Of a stretch of DNA of 64,000 nucleotides, positions 1 to 10,599 are shown piece by piece. How positions within the stretch are numbered: position 1 is the first letter of the stretch; each line of letters starts with the position of its first letter. The notes beneath the pieces were generated by a model. That model saw nothing but the letters and a program-made list of their open reading frames with translations. It searched no databases and was not told the origin of the DNA. A program made the translations under genes and the position numbers. Source of the stretch: Alentia gelatinosa (Eukaryota; Annelida; Polychaeta; Phyllodocida; Polynoidae); assembly GCA_950022655.1 (NCBI GenBank), contig OX465584.1:5093694-5157693 (forward strand), given 5' to 3'.

Positions 1-90
1 TCGAGGCATCATCCGGTCTATGCTGGGGAATGTCTCAAGGCATTATCCGGTCTATGCTGGGGAATGTCTCAAGGCATTATCCGCCGTGGA
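1..90. repeat. 34-bp minisatellite, truncated by window edge
   Basis: About 2.6 copies of a 34-bp unit containing GGGAATGTCTCAAGGCATTA; TGCTGGGGAA recurs exactly 34 bp apart (21 and 55). It is a diverged relative of the large array at 29.1-29.7 kb, so the same satellite exists at two sites at least 29 kb apart. Confidence 0.85.
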
Positions 91-124
91 AAGGTTAAAA
101 TCTGTACGGAGTGTGTAAGATTCA

Positions 125-399
125 CCGAGTGGAGATTACGGGGGGTCGTAATCTCCGCTATACACAGAGCGTAGATTGTGGACGTGTGGAGTCCCTTGCA
201 TGCAAACTACTGCGTGAGAAGGTTTTGGTCATTTTGTCATTTAATCTTTTCTTTGATAATCTTGATTGGCAATGCTGGTTGTTAAATACAATAACAACTA
301 GCTTTAGATATAAGCGGTCGTATTCTGATCGGACTCGCATTCGCTCGGATATTACTACGCGTCAACTCCTCGCAGATTATGACCGCTTGTATCTGAAAG
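125..399. mobile_element. composite fold-back element, family A (copy 1)
   Basis: The left module (125-300) starts with a small GGAGATTACG / CGTAATCTCC hairpin and is shared with 21430-21570, 49090-49160 and 58980-59120. The right module (302-399) is a hairpin whose arms read TATAAGCGGTCGTATTCTGA and its near complement. Its right half carries the family core TATTACTACGCGTCAAC; the left half of the core is lost. No coding capacity is seen, so it looks non-autonomous. Confidence 0.65.
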
Positions 400-446
400 T
401 TCTTCTCTCTCCTCTATTGTGTTCAGTTTTTAATACATAGACAATA

Positions 447-579
447 ATCGATGGTTTTGTGGACAGGTCGCTGTAAACCACGAGAGGTTGACGCGTAGTA
501 AAACAAGAGCGCTTGCGAGTGTATTACTACGCGTCAACCTCGAGTGGTTTATAGAGCTGCCTGTCCAAAAAAACATCGT
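447..579. mobile_element. fold-back element, family A core (copy 2)
   Basis: A hairpin of about 130 bp. The outer arms ATCGATGGTTTTGTGGACAG and the right-hand complement ending AACATCGTT pair. The inner arms are GTTGACGCGTAGTAA and TTACTACGCGTCAAC. The outer arms differ completely from those of copy 1, but the inner core is the same. A sister copy with matching outer arms is at 6844-6972. Confidence 0.75.
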
Positions 580-830
580 TTGTTGCATTTATTATCCATC
601 TTCTCCAACAAATCAAACCCAGTTATTGTCATATTAAAAGGTATGACAATAGGGACTATTTCTTTTCTCTATAGCACAAAGGGACTATTTTCCCCTTGTA
701 CCATTGTTTTGAGGCCGTATACCACAGATGTGAATCCGTATACCACAGTTATGATATCTGGCAGGTATCTGGCTGGAGTCGTGGTTTACTGAGTCCTCAT
801 ACATTTCCAATGGGGGCTTTGTGTAGAGGG
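580..830 (+). repeat. dispersed repeat with CCGTATACCACAG module
   Basis: This stretch recurs inverted at 27607-27885, where it again adjoins GATTTTGTGGACAGGC, the arm of the family A hairpin. A third, diverged copy lies at 41455-41590. Shared blocks are TTTTGAGGCCGTATACCACA, GAATCCGTATACCACAG and the TTTACTGAGTCC tail. The hairpin plus this module probably forms one ~380-bp element. Confidence 0.7.
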
Positions 831-859
831 ATAATAAATTGACATACATGTATATCATT

Positions 860-945
860 TGTCTAGCATGCATCATGTCTGTCACGGCAGTCACGGTTTG
901 TTTAGCATGCATCATGTCTGTCACGGCAGTCACAGTTTGGTGTTG
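860..945. repeat. 39-bp tandem duplication
   Basis: Two copies of a unit containing GCATCATGTCTGTCACGGCA, about 39 bp apart. Nothing coding is supported here. Confidence 0.8.
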
Positions 946-1153
946 GTGTTTGCGGCCACTAAAAGCCGTTCAGTGGTTTATGACATCTCCCCCATGCAGG
1001 TGTCACGTGACACACACAGCCATCACGGCTTTTCTTTGTAAAACAGGCTCCACTTGATTTGGGTTTCTTAAGCCCCTATGCACCACCTTACCCAGTACAA
1101 GGCTAGCCTGTGATCTTAGTCATTAACGGTAAAGTATTCCACACGCAACATTG

Positions 1154-1342
1154 TTATATACCCATGACGTATGTACTGTAGATAGCACCGTTTCACCATA
1201 CAACGTAAGAATACAGTACGGAACAGGGTTCCATACTGCAAAATACGGAACACTGTTCAGTACAGGTAGACTATACCATAATAAAAAAAAACAATTTTAC
1301 GGTAAAGTTTTATTAATTTCGGGTATATTATTAATATAGAAC
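1154..1342 (+). mobile_element. TIR element, family C (copy 1)
   Basis: Begins TTATATACCCATGACGTATG and ends TTTCGGGTATATTATTAATA. In between are the family blocks CACCGTTTCACCATACAACG and TACGGAACA...TTCC. Relatives are at 10370-10562, 28446-28655, 37086-37275 and 52130-52278. Here the usual adjoining hairpin (family D) is missing. Confidence 0.65.
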
Positions 1343-1775
1343 AATCTTCCATGCTTGTACATCCATTATCTTCCTGTCGCAAAGGTTCGAGACACACGTG
1401 CAATTTATTGTTTAAAAAAAATTGGCTTACATGCATATATGTAATTTTCTAAGATTGTTGAATTACTGTTGTGTGTTTACCAGAAAAACCAAGTCAAACT
1501 AAATATCATTCCAGTGTAATTAAGGTTATCAATATCTTATTCGGATTCATGTTACAGTATAGATAATCGATGACTGTGAAATGATAAACCTAAGCATGTT
1601 TTTGTACTTCCGATTTCTGGTTTTGAGTACGATGGTTGTATGAGTTAAAAGAAGAAAAACTTTGCTCATTATAATATTTTTTTAAATGCCACTTAGAAAG
1701 GCGAGGGAAAGACGGAACTACTTTCTTACCCTCCTCCGTTGACTCTACCCTGGGGACTCCCTCTGCCTGCCCAGC
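1343..1775. other. AT-rich intergenic stretch, no feature seen
   Basis: Mostly AT-rich sequence with stops in all frames. I see no gene, repeat family or RNA signal. Confidence 0.5.
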
Positions 1776-1778
1776 ACG

Positions 1779-2030
1779 GGGTGGGGGGGGGGGGGTCTTT
1801 TTCTCCTTTCATGTGGGATGGGTAGGGGTGGGGATGGGTTATACTGAGATGCGGTAACCTCCCCACTGTCTTACCTCCCGTGATATATGAGGCCAGTGTT
1901 GGAAAGCAAGTATCGGGGTTCAGGGTGGTGTCAGGGGGGAGGGGGGTGTAGGGGGACCCCCCCCCCCCCCCCCCCACACACACACACCTCACAGACACTG
2001 GTACAGGTACAGTCGGGGGGGGGGGGGGGT
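1779..2030. repeat. G/C homopolymer cluster
   Basis: Three runs of G or C longer than ten bases (near 1783, 1962 and 2016) lie within 250 bp, separated by other purine- or pyrimidine-rich tracts. The 90-aa minus-strand open frame across it is a low-complexity artefact. Confidence 0.8.
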
Positions 2031-2144
2031 CTGTAAACCTGTCTGTGGTTCTGTAAACAAACCGCTCAAGGTGGACTTCATGATATATTGCTAATGCTCG
2101 CGTATTACTACGCTCTCGTGGTTTATGGCCACATTTCTACAAAT

Positions 2145-2680
2145 TTCTACACTCTCTCTTTCTCTCCCTCTGTCTCCCCCTCTCTTTCTCTCCCTCCCTC
2201 TCTCTCTCTCCCTCGCTCTCTTTCTCTCTCTCCCTCCCTCTCCCTCCCTCTCCCCCCCTGTCTCTCCCCTCTCTCTTTCAATCCCTCCCCCTCTCTCTCC
2301 CTAGCTCTCTCTCTCTCTTTCTCTCTCTCCCTACCTCGCTCTCTCTCTCCCCCTCTGTCTCTCTCCATCTGTCCCCCTCTCTCCCTCTCCCTCTGTCTCT
2401 CCCTCCCCCTTACTTTCCCTCCCTCTCTCTCCCTCTCTCTTAATCTCTATATATATCCCTCTCTGTCCCCCTTTCTCTCTTCCCCCTCTATCCCTCTCTC
2501 TCTCTCTCTATCCCTACCCTCTTACCCTCTCCCCCTCTCCCTTACTTTCCCTCCCTCTCTCTCCTTCTCTCTTACTCTCTCTATATATATCTCCCTCTCT
2601 CTCTCTCTCTCTCCCTCTCTCTCTCCCTCTCTCTCTTTCTCTATCCATCCCTCTCCCCCTCTCTCTCTGTTTACCCCTCC
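2145..2680. repeat. CT-rich microsatellite (TCTCCC/TCTC)n
   Basis: About 535 bp of almost pure pyrimidine. Open frames here translate to Ser/Leu/Pro strings (+) or Arg/Glu strings (-) and are not genes. Confidence 0.95.
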
Positions 2681-3331
2681 AGCTACACCAGTGCAGCAGG
2701 TGAGAGGGACGGGTGAGACCGATAACCATCTCGGGGTAGATGACCAGGTGTCCCGCACTATAATTCACAGGGTGGGAGGTCGTGAGGGCAGTACAGGTGG
2801 GGTGAGAGGACACAGGGGGTAATACAGGTGGGCTGTACCTGCCTGCAGCATGTACGGGGTGAGTAGGGTATTGCAGAGATAGCACCGCTGTGTCATGTAT
2901 CATAGGTGTGTACAGTGTCTGAGGGGGGAGGTCATGTGCCGCCTATAGCCCTTTATCCACAGTGTGGTGTCCCGAGGCACCACTAGGGGGATGCGCTTGA
3001 TGTCTGCAAAAATCTAACTAATGATTTTTTTGCCGTATGTATTTTAGCCTGTATGCTATTTATTTCTTTTTGTATTTACTCTTTCTGCATGATACAACCA
3101 ATCATATTCAAAGTATGGTGGTACGTCGCCATACCGGCACAGTATGGTGGTACGTGTCAATTACCACTTCTCTAGTAGAGGTTGGTATTTGCAGTATTTT
3201 ATGTTATATGATATTGTCTATTTCAACAATGACAGACAAACCATTTGGTTCTATAGTCTCTGCTTTGGTAGTGAAAATACAGGTTTTGATTCACAGAATC
3301 AAATATAATCCAACCGTATCTCTGCCGTTTA

Positions 3332-3545
3332 TGCCGGGGATACACCAAGCGAGTCAAGGCGGCCATCTCTAGAATCGCCAATACAAATAACAAATATATG
3401 TGAGATATTATTTCATAAAAATATCCCTCACTGATAGTGTAGCGTATCAAAACAATAATCAGTTGAAATATGAAATAATAGCTCCCATATAGGCCTTTGG
3501 CGATTCTGTAAATCGCTGCGTTTCTCGCTTGGTGTCTCCAGCTTT
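3332..3545. mobile_element. MITE-like element, family L, left of a tandem pair
   Basis: Ends are imperfect inverted repeats: GATACACCAAGCGAG at left and CTCGCTTGGTGTCTCC at right. The interior includes GGCGATTCTG and its complement near the ends. Directly followed by a second copy. Confidence 0.75.
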
Positions 3546-3770
3546 AAGCCGGAGACACACCAGGCGAGTAAAGGCGGCGATCTCTGGAATCGCCAAAACA
3601 AAATAGCATATATCTGAGATATTTTTTCATATCAATATCTCCAACCGATAATATAACGTATCAGAAACAATAATCAAGGGAAATATGAAATAATAGCTCC
3701 AATATAGGCCTTTTGTGTTGGCGATTCCGGAAATCACTTCGTTTCTCGCTTGGTGTGTCTCCAGCTTTAG
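3546..3770. mobile_element. MITE-like element, family L, right of a tandem pair
   Basis: TIRs are AAGCCGGAGACACACCAGGC and CTCGCTTGGTGTGTCTCCAG. The interior (AATATCTCCAACCGATAATA and following) matches the left copy base for base over long stretches, so the pair looks like a tandem duplication or an insertion at a copy's own end. Confidence 0.8.
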
Positions 3771-3985
3771 ACAGGGACACGTTAAACGTGTCGACACGTA
3801 GCTGACACGTGGGGTACGTGTACGCCCGCCGTGAGAGACTCGTGATTATTTACTAAATACACGTACGTGGTTCATGACTGAACGGTCGCGGGCTGCCCTG
3901 TTTAGTTCTGGTCTGATGAGACAAATAAAAACTAACAAGTGTCACCTGAAATTAGTACAAGTAGCGTGCTGTGTGACGTACTTAG

Positions 3986-4130
3986 TAGAAACCAAACGAG
4001 AGTTAGCCTTGTCAATGTTTATGCCACGATGGGCAGGTTGTGTATTACTACACGAGGCGTTAGCCGAGTGTAGTGAGTAGCAGACCTGACCAGGTATAAA
4101 CATTGACAAGGCTAACTGGAGTTCGATTTC
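3986..4130. mobile_element. fold-back element, family S (copy 1)
   Basis: Arms AGTTAGCCTTGTCAATGTTT and AAACATTGACAAGGCTAACT flank an apical part holding GAGGCGTTAGCCGAGTGTAG. The second copy is at 38239-38360. The short open frame over it (68 aa) is not considered a gene. Confidence 0.8.
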
Positions 4131-4193
4131 GTATTATCGTACCCCATCTCACCGATATACAGAGAAAAGTGTGTTCAAGCTGAGAGATTGTCT

Positions 4194-4445
4194 ATTATTA
4201 TATACCTGTGTCCGAATGTCTATTAAATACTGCTAGGGGTGCAGTAATAATAATGTTCGTGCCCGCTGTGACTCTGACTTTATAAGTCATTAAAATGGAG
4301 CTTTTAATTATCTTAAGGTATATAATAAATAAGCAAACATCCTGACTGTGGGCGAAACTTTTATTGCTCTCGGTCATTTTTAGTTTTTCGTACGGCCTTC
4401 CGCCTACAAACAATACAAGTTTCGCCTACAGTAAGGACGTTTCCT
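4194..4445. mobile_element. composite element, family E2 plus hairpin
   Basis: The TIR half (4194-4329) runs from ATTATTATATACC to GGTATATAATAAAT and contains AGGGGTGCAGTAATAATA, shared with 23062-23310. The hairpin half (4330-4445) has arms around GGGCGAAACTTTTATTG and CAATACAAGTTTCGCC. These arms match no other hairpin in the window. Confidence 0.65.
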
Positions 4446-4579
4446 AATATAATCGATCCTGTATCCATCATCATTCATCCTCTCAATCAGTAGATTTCGT
4501 TTCAAATCTGCAGGTTGTGTCTGAACGCAGGTTGTGATTTCAGGCACTCACTGTTTGCATTCCATAGATGCCACCACTC

Positions 4580-4800
4580 TACTTAGACTGGCCTCAGTCC
4601 CTGTATCCTACCCCTCCACCCCTTCTGAGTGACACAGGGAGTGGCTTGGGGTCATAAACAGGAGATTCTGTTCATAGTGGACAAGTCTTTGATTCATGGG
4701 CCAGTCAGAGTAGGACACAGGCTATGATGAATTGTATTCCGATTTTTTTTAATCATTTAATGAATGTTCATAATCAAAGACTTGAGCAAGTCTACACTCT
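4580..4800 (+). repeat. dispersed repeat, family R (copy 1)
   Basis: Shares GGCCTCAGTCCCTGT, CCTACCCCTCCACCCCTTCT and AATCATTTAATGAATGTTCA with 53590-53725 (+). A diverged copy is inverted at 13195-13375. Relative to the 53.6-kb copy this one has about 85 extra bases in the middle. Confidence 0.75.
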
Positions 4801-5455
4801 ATTCTACCTTCATATGAAACTTGGTTGTGGTTTGACTTGCTGCTGTATTTGTTATTTTGGGGTTAATTGTTGTACCAGGTATAATTAATTATTGCCATAT
4901 ACAGTCACTTACAAGAACTGAAAAAAAACTATCCAGGTGTGGTCACGGTAACACCTAGTTTTAACATCACATTTTATATGTGTATATTATATTTTTTTTG
5001 ATATTCCAGAGTTTATTGTATTTTTTTATAATATTCCAGGTATCGTACACATGTTAAAATGATGGAGGTATTTTGTTATGACCTCATTATGTTAAAACAA
5101 TGAAAGGAAGCTAACTAAGCTAACTAAGCTTAATAATGAATAAAAATGTTAGAAAAAAGTATTCCAGGCATTTCTGTACTTTCATAAAGGTTATCTTTCG
5201 TTTAGTCTTACCCAGATGTATTTGTTGTTGATATTTTACTTATACGTAACATTTTGTTGGAGAATATTTCACAAACAAGAGAATAAGAAGATAACAGCAC
5301 GAGTTGATGGATCCTGTGGATGAAGATGAAGAAAGAGACAACAGAATCCTTTTCTGTTTCTAATTTTCACACTAACTATTACAAGTAATCTGTAAATTTA
5401 ATGAAGGCATCTATAATTTACACTTTTAACAGTCCAGAGCCAATCATTTATTGAC
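4801..5455. other. AT-rich stretch, nothing recognised
   Basis: Very AT-rich, with a short AGCTAACTA duplication near 5110. No coding or RNA signal is seen. Confidence 0.5.
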
Positions 5456-5560
5456 ATGATCAATTATCACATTTCCGAAAAGCGATGTACATTTATCATA
5501 ATACATTTTAACGGTGCACTTATAAACATATATAAATGTTACATATATATATATATTCAT

Positions 5561-5684
5561 CTGGTTTCAGATAAAAGCGGTTGTATGCTCCTCGGAGTTG
5601 ACTCTAAGCAATATCCTCACATACGCTCGAATATTACTACGCGTCAACTCCTTGGGGCATACAGCCGCTTGTATCTGAAACCAG
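5561..5684. mobile_element. fold-back element, family A core (copy 3)
   Basis: Perfectly framed hairpin: CTGGTTTCAGATAAAAGCGG at left pairs with CCGCTTGTATCTGAAACCAG at right. The core right half is TATTACTACGCGTCAAC. Copies with the same outer arms are at 52290-52415 and 62908-63025. Confidence 0.8.
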
Positions 5685-6465
5685 TCAATATTGTGTACAT
5701 ATATTATACTTACATATTATTCACTGCTAACTTTATTGTTATTTGTGTGCTGTATGTATATATACAGTGTACCTATATTATATATATTGTATATCATTCC
5801 AGAAGACACATGTGTTCAAATTTCATAATTATTCTCATCATGACAAAGGAGAAATCAAGAATCGGAATAAATCAGCCAAACTCTTGGCACTCAAATAAAT
5901 TAGGAGTGATTGAATGTCAATGCCGCGGATATACACCTGCATTTCCCAACTCTAATTGCGATTCCAGGGTCATAATTGTTAGTCATTTAATGCCCACTTT
6001 GTGTGGGTGTGTGGGGAGAGGGGGGTGGCAGGTGAAGTTTGCCCGATGAGGCCAAATATCGCCATTTCTCGGCGTCCACGAGATTTGGCGTTAGTTGGCA
6101 GAGGGCTGACTGCGCAGCTGCGGGAGTGGGAGGGGGGAGGGAGGGGGGAGACCATCTGTATCAAAAAGTGCGGCTCCGTTTAGCCCCCACACCTGCCCCC
6201 TGCCCCCTCCTCACCCACCACTTACCCTCAGTGTTACCGTTAAGCATGCTCGATGCTGTATCCACCAACACCACCTTTACCACGACAGTAAAACCTCACT
6301 TTCACAAAGCTCCACGGACCAGGGGATTTATTTTGTGATAACTGAGGGGGGGGGGGGGGGGTGTACAGGGTTTTGCGCGGACAACTTCAAAAGACTGTGT
6401 ACGATTTAAACCCCGTTAATTTAACAAACACAGTGGATGCATGACGCCAAATCGCGTACCTTTTT

Positions 6466-6772
6466 TATTATATACCTGTGGCGGTATGACCTACGTATAC
6501 TACCCGCTCCTACCCATGGCGTATTTATATCCGTACGCCACACTGTGACGTATGGGGTATGTGATCACGTGACTAGGTACAATTTCGCCATTGTTAGGTA
6601 TATAATAATACGAAAACAGGCTTACTATCTTCTTACGTGAAAATACTTGGTAAAATTATTGATCACATACATCCCTCTGCCTACGGCATCGGGATGTATG
6701 TGATCAACAATTTCACCGCGTATTTTTGACGTACGAAGACAGTAGCCTAAGCCAGTTTCCGTATATTATACT
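6466..6772. mobile_element. composite element, family E plus hairpin F (copy 1)
   Basis: The TIR half (6466-6609) runs from TTATTATATACCTGTGG to TAGGTATATAATAATA. It carries TATGACCTACGTATACTACC and GTATGTGATCACGTGACTAG. The hairpin half (6610-6772) has arms TTGATCACATACATCCC and GGGATGTATGTGATCAA, flanked by GTACGAAGACAGTA. It is the best-preserved example of the architecture. Confidence 0.75.
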
Positions 6773-6843
6773 CTGTGGGCTGTGCATCTGTCATCTGTTA
6801 GTGTGTACAGGGGTGAGAAACGATGGATAATAAATGCAACAAA

Positions 6844-6972
6844 CGATGGTTTTGTAGGCAGGCGGCTCTGTAAACCACCCGAGGTTGACGTCGTAATACG
6901 CTCGCTAGCGTTCGTGTATTACTACGCGTCAACCCCTCGTGGCTTACGGCCGCATGTCCACAAAACCACCGA
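6844..6972. mobile_element. fold-back element, family A core (copy 4)
   Basis: Outer arms CGATGGTTTTGTAGGCAGG and CCACAAAACCACCGATT resemble those at 447-579. The inner core is GTTGACGTCGTAATA and TATTACTACGCGTCAAC, with a CGCTAGCG apex. Confidence 0.8.
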
Positions 6973-7029
6973 TTATTTCATCATAACCCAGTGCTCGTTC
7001 TAACCGAGTCAGTAATAAGAGGTTTTACC

Positions 7030-7170
7030 GTGCACGCACCCTGGTGGTCATCAGCTGCATACCCTCCGGCGACCCCGCCGTAAACAATGGCCGCCGCCGC
7101 GGTGCATTGTGGTCCGTGTCATCCGCCTGCCCCCACAGGTGCATCCCGCTGCCGCTAGAGGCGCCCCATT
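7030..7170. promoter_or_regulatory. CpG-rich island with YY1-like motif
   Basis: A GC/CpG-rich block in AT-rich surroundings, holding AACAATGGCCGCCGCCGCGG and GCATTGTGG. ATGGC plus a GCC-repeat context resembles YY1-type promoter elements known in animals. No first exon can be assigned, so the regulatory call is inference. Confidence 0.3.
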
Positions 7171-7265
7171 CTGGGGGCTGACACTGTGTACACGGAGCTT
7201 CACGTTCTCACGGCCTCAAGTGGCGGGGAACCCCGGCTTCCCAGAACTTCCAGGAATATGTTTTT

Positions 7266-7669
7266 TTATTACCCACCAAATACGTTGTCTCCATAGGAAA
7301 TGCATAGAGCACCTGGAATCACCTACCCGGAGATTCTGGCATGTCAGAATCTCTCGCAGGAGATTCCAGAAAAATAGTCCCATCCATGATAAAGTCAAAT
7401 CATCATTTACTTCAAAACAAGTTTCATGGATATTAATTCAAAGAAATTATTTACATTTAGTCCTGATAATCTCATTTACCATCAGATCTCACTGTCAGAA
7501 AACCTGGTGCACGCTAAAAACAAGGGAAAATAGCGAACTATATAATTGGCGTAAGCATAAACCAAATTACAACCATGCCAGACAGTGCTGTAGCCTTATC
7601 AATGTTAAGTCATCCTATATGTCGATATATGGTTCATATTTGTTATTAATCTGGTAGGTGGGTAATAAA
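7266..7669. mobile_element. TIR element with TTATTACCCACC ends
   Basis: Left end TTTATTACCCACCAAATACG, right end TGGTAGGTGGGTAATAAA. A small hairpin CGGAGATTCTGG / CCAGAATCTC sits near 7330-7365. Relatives with the same termini are at 32471-32668 and 33108-33288. The 182-aa open frame across it ends exactly in the right TIR and shows no domain. Confidence 0.55.
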
Positions 7670-7679
7670 TACCCACCTA

Positions 7680-7775
7680 TCGTAGTTGGCGACGTAATAT
7701 CCTCGCTAATCGCTCGGATATTACTACGCGTCAACAACTCGGAGATTACGGCCACTCGTAAACAAAACCAGTCAT
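7680..7775. mobile_element. fold-back element, family A core (copy 5)
   Basis: Core GTTGGCGACGTAATATCC and GGATATTACTACGCGTCAAC with a CTCGCTAATCGCTCG apex. The outer arms are degenerate. Confidence 0.6.
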
Positions 7776-7782
7776 TATTGTG

Positions 7783-8075
7783 TATATCTCACCCCTGGTA
7801 TTCTTGTCCCATAGGCTTAACATTGGAAACTCATTCTCCATGCCCCTACGAGTATTGCAGTACGTTCTCCATGGTCTATATCCTGTGTGTCATCAATTCT
7901 TTTAGTGTGTACGGGGGTGAGATAAATACGGAAAGCAAATCGTTTTGGTCAAAGAAGTCGTTCTCCAACTCGTTTGAATGCTATGTAATATTCACTCGGC
8001 AGTTGCCTCGTTCATATCACTCCACATCAAACTCTTGGAGAACAATGACTTTGACCAAAACTTGTTTGTTTATTT
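7783..8075 (+). mobile_element. composite element, family G plus hairpin H (copy 1)
   Basis: The G half starts TATCTCACCCCTGGTATTC, contains CCCATAGGCTTAACATTGG, and closes with the TIR GGGGGTGAGATAAATA. The H half is a hairpin: TTTTGGTCAAAG at left pairs with CTTTGACCAAAAC at right. The apex carries TTCACTCGGCAGTTGCC. Other copies are at 11901, 17903, 48757, 56131 and 58740. Confidence 0.8.
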
Positions 8076-8978
8076 GTTATTAATACCTGTTTAGTTTATC
8101 TCCTGTGAAAATACTGTAATCACATCCTATTCTGTCACCCAAGCTCCAATTTGGTGTGTTAATTTTTGTTTCTGTTTTGGAAAAGTGGTTTATTAACGGA
8201 AAAATATTGCATAGGGCTTCTTGGAATAATATTATCTGAAAAACGGTAGTTGACCGAGTAAAGTAGGGATGCTATATCCTATATATATGCGGCTGAATGT
8301 ACATCCGCGATGTGGCATTTGGGTTGGGGGGGGGGGGGGGGGTAGTAGTCAGTGGAGAGGTAGAGGAACAGAAGCCTTGCCGGGAAGTTCCCAGAACATC
8401 GTTTCCCAGGGCCCAGATTTCCTGGAATAATTCTCGGAAGTGACACGATGCACCTGTCCTAGAAGTAGGTCATATACAGGTGTGTGAGTGGAGGAGGGTG
8501 TGTGTGAGGAGGGTGTGTGAGACGGGGGTGTGTGAGGGAGGGTTATTAATAACGAGATGTGGGGTTGAAGCCTGAACCCCCACCCTCCCCCTCCCTTCCC
8601 CGCCCGCCGGTGACATGTGTGGGAGGTGGGGCGTGACCGGGGGGACAGGTGACACTAGTCAGGTGTCGTCACGGGTCATTAAGTAGCGGGCGGGGTGCGG
8701 GGCGGGTCATTTAGTGGTGGGAGGGGGGGGGTTGATGATTACAGCTGGTTGGGTGGGTGGGAGGGAGGGTGGGTGTTTGTAATCTGAGGTAAGCTGTTAT
8801 CAGTCTCCTCAACACCCAGGTGCGGGGGGCCGCGGGTCACGTGATCGCCGAGCTCAGAGTGAGGCTCAGATAGCAGTGACGTCATCAGATTATGACGTTG
8901 ACAGTGACACTCACACCCGTACGCTAAATTCACACCGCTGAGTAGGTTAGGACTGAGTTTGACAGGGTTCACGACTGG

Positions 8979-9205
8979 ATGTCTCTGTCTCTGTCTCTGT
9001 CTCTGTCTGTCTCTGTCTGTCTCTGTCTCTCTGTCTCTGTCTGTCTGTCTCTCTCTGTCTCTCTCTGTCTCTCTCTCTGTCTCTCTATCTATCTATCTAT
9101 CCATCCATCTTTCTCTCTCTCGCTCTCTCTCCCTCTCTCTCCATCTCTCTCTCTCTCTCTCTATCTATCTACCTATCTCTCTACCTCCCTCTCTCTCCCT
9201 CTCTC
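8979..9205. repeat. CT-rich microsatellite (TCTG/TCTC/CTAT)n
   Basis: Starts as TCTCTG repeats, shifts to CTAT, then to CTCT. Open frames over it are Ser/Leu strings only. Confidence 0.95.
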
Positions 9206-9234
9206 TTCTTTTTAAAATTTATTTCTCATGAGTT

Positions 9235-10210
9235 TGTACGTTTGGATTTCAACCATGGCCTTGTATTGGTCAAGTAAGTTCGTGAACAGTATAATCTCAT
9301 TCATCTATCGTTACTTAATATCAACAACAAACATAACAATAATAATGTGAATAATGATGGCAATGGTAATGGCTATAAAGAAATGATAGCAATTTTGTGT
9401 ATCTACAGTGGGAAGGATTGTGACAATATTTTGTATCGTAACAATTTCTTTCTTTCTTTTCTCTCTCCTTCTCATATCCACCGAGTAAAATTATCTTTTT
9501 TTAATAGATATAAAAGTTGCTTATATATAAAAAAAAAAATCTTTTTTTTTTTAAAACTTTGCCAAATCAGAGTCTGCTGTGAGGGAAATATATTGTAAAA
9601 GCTGTGTAAATATGACTGCGATCAAACACTGGCACTGTGAAATGAGGACAAACATCACATTTGATAATCTGGTCTATTTCCCCTCGTCCTCATCTAATAA
9701 ACTCAATCTTGCCGACAACTTATTCCTGAATGTTGCTGTGGCGTGAAACCTGTATCTGACTACAGATGGCGCCACTAGTCGTGGTTGTGCCGTGAAGGAC
9801 GGTTTTGAGTGTGAGTAGTGTAGACCGAAAGTAGTACGGCCCAGGCACTACATGCCAGTCCAGCCAGTGTTGTATGCCTAGATCATTAAGGCATCATTAG
9901 TAAGGTTCAAGGCCATATGGAGGAATCCGTTGCCGATCCTAATATCTATTTTGACCAGGGGTCCGTTTAATAATCTAGGATCGTACATGAAGATCCTTTA
10001 CTGTGCTTCTTACAAGTGTTATCGTCTAATAACATTTAAGTCTGTTTGCTTCTGTTGGGCTTTAAGTCTGTATCCATAAGTGTTGAATAAAGTTAGCCCA
10101 CATCGTCCCTGGGTCTCTATGGCATACAGTAGCGGGTCTAGGTGTACCATCATAGATTACTAAACGGGCCCCTGTATCCAGTCTGGGCCCGTTAACATTC
10201 AGGAAACTCT
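9235..10210. other. intergenic stretch, no gene seen
   Basis: AT-rich with T and A homopolymers around 9530-9555. An AGATGGCGCCAC motif near 9764 fits the insulator-type pattern seen elsewhere. No ORF with domain character. Confidence 0.5.
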
Positions 10211-10212
10211 CC

Positions 10213-10562
10213 CTGATACTTATATAGAAAGACCTGACCATGCCGTACATGCTACAAAACGAGAAGTCAATTGGTTGTTATTTATGGAACGAGGACCTAG
10301 GCAGAGGCAGAGTTCCATAAATAACATCAATTCCCATCGAGTTTTGTAGCATGGTAGGTCGTTCTATATTTATTATATACCCAAAATTAAACCTTACTGT
10401 ATATTGGCATAGTAAACTTGTCTGCATGAAATTTCACACACTGCTGATATTTCAACGTGTGGAGTATAACAGTGTACTGCACAGGGTTCAGTATTCCAAT
10501 TATACTGCACAGGGAGCAGCAGTACGTAATTATCAAATATACTGCATGGGTATATAATAAAA
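10213..10562. mobile_element. composite element, hairpin D plus TIR half C (copy 2)
   Basis: The hairpin (10213-10370) has outer arms TATATAGAAAGACCTGACC and its complement GGTAGGTCGTTCTATA, then CATGCTACAAAACGAGA and its complement, and an apex at a GGAACGAGGACC/GAGTTCC block. The TIR half (10370-10562, inverted relative to 1154-1342) runs from TTATTATATACCC to GGGTATATAATAAAA. Confidence 0.75.
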
Positions 10563-10599
10563 TGGTGTTACATGCAGATACACACTTTTTTTTTTATTA

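Noticed and set aside
2088..2822. 244-aa open frame rich in Ser/Leu/Pro
   Set aside because: It is the translation of a CT microsatellite; no unique protein segment of credible length.
7109..7657. 182-aa frame
   Set aside because: Spans a TIR element and ends in its terminus; no domain is visible.
8470..8970. GC-rich stretch with GTGTGTGAG repeats
   Set aside because: Simple repeats and G runs; no exon or clear promoter motif could be supported.
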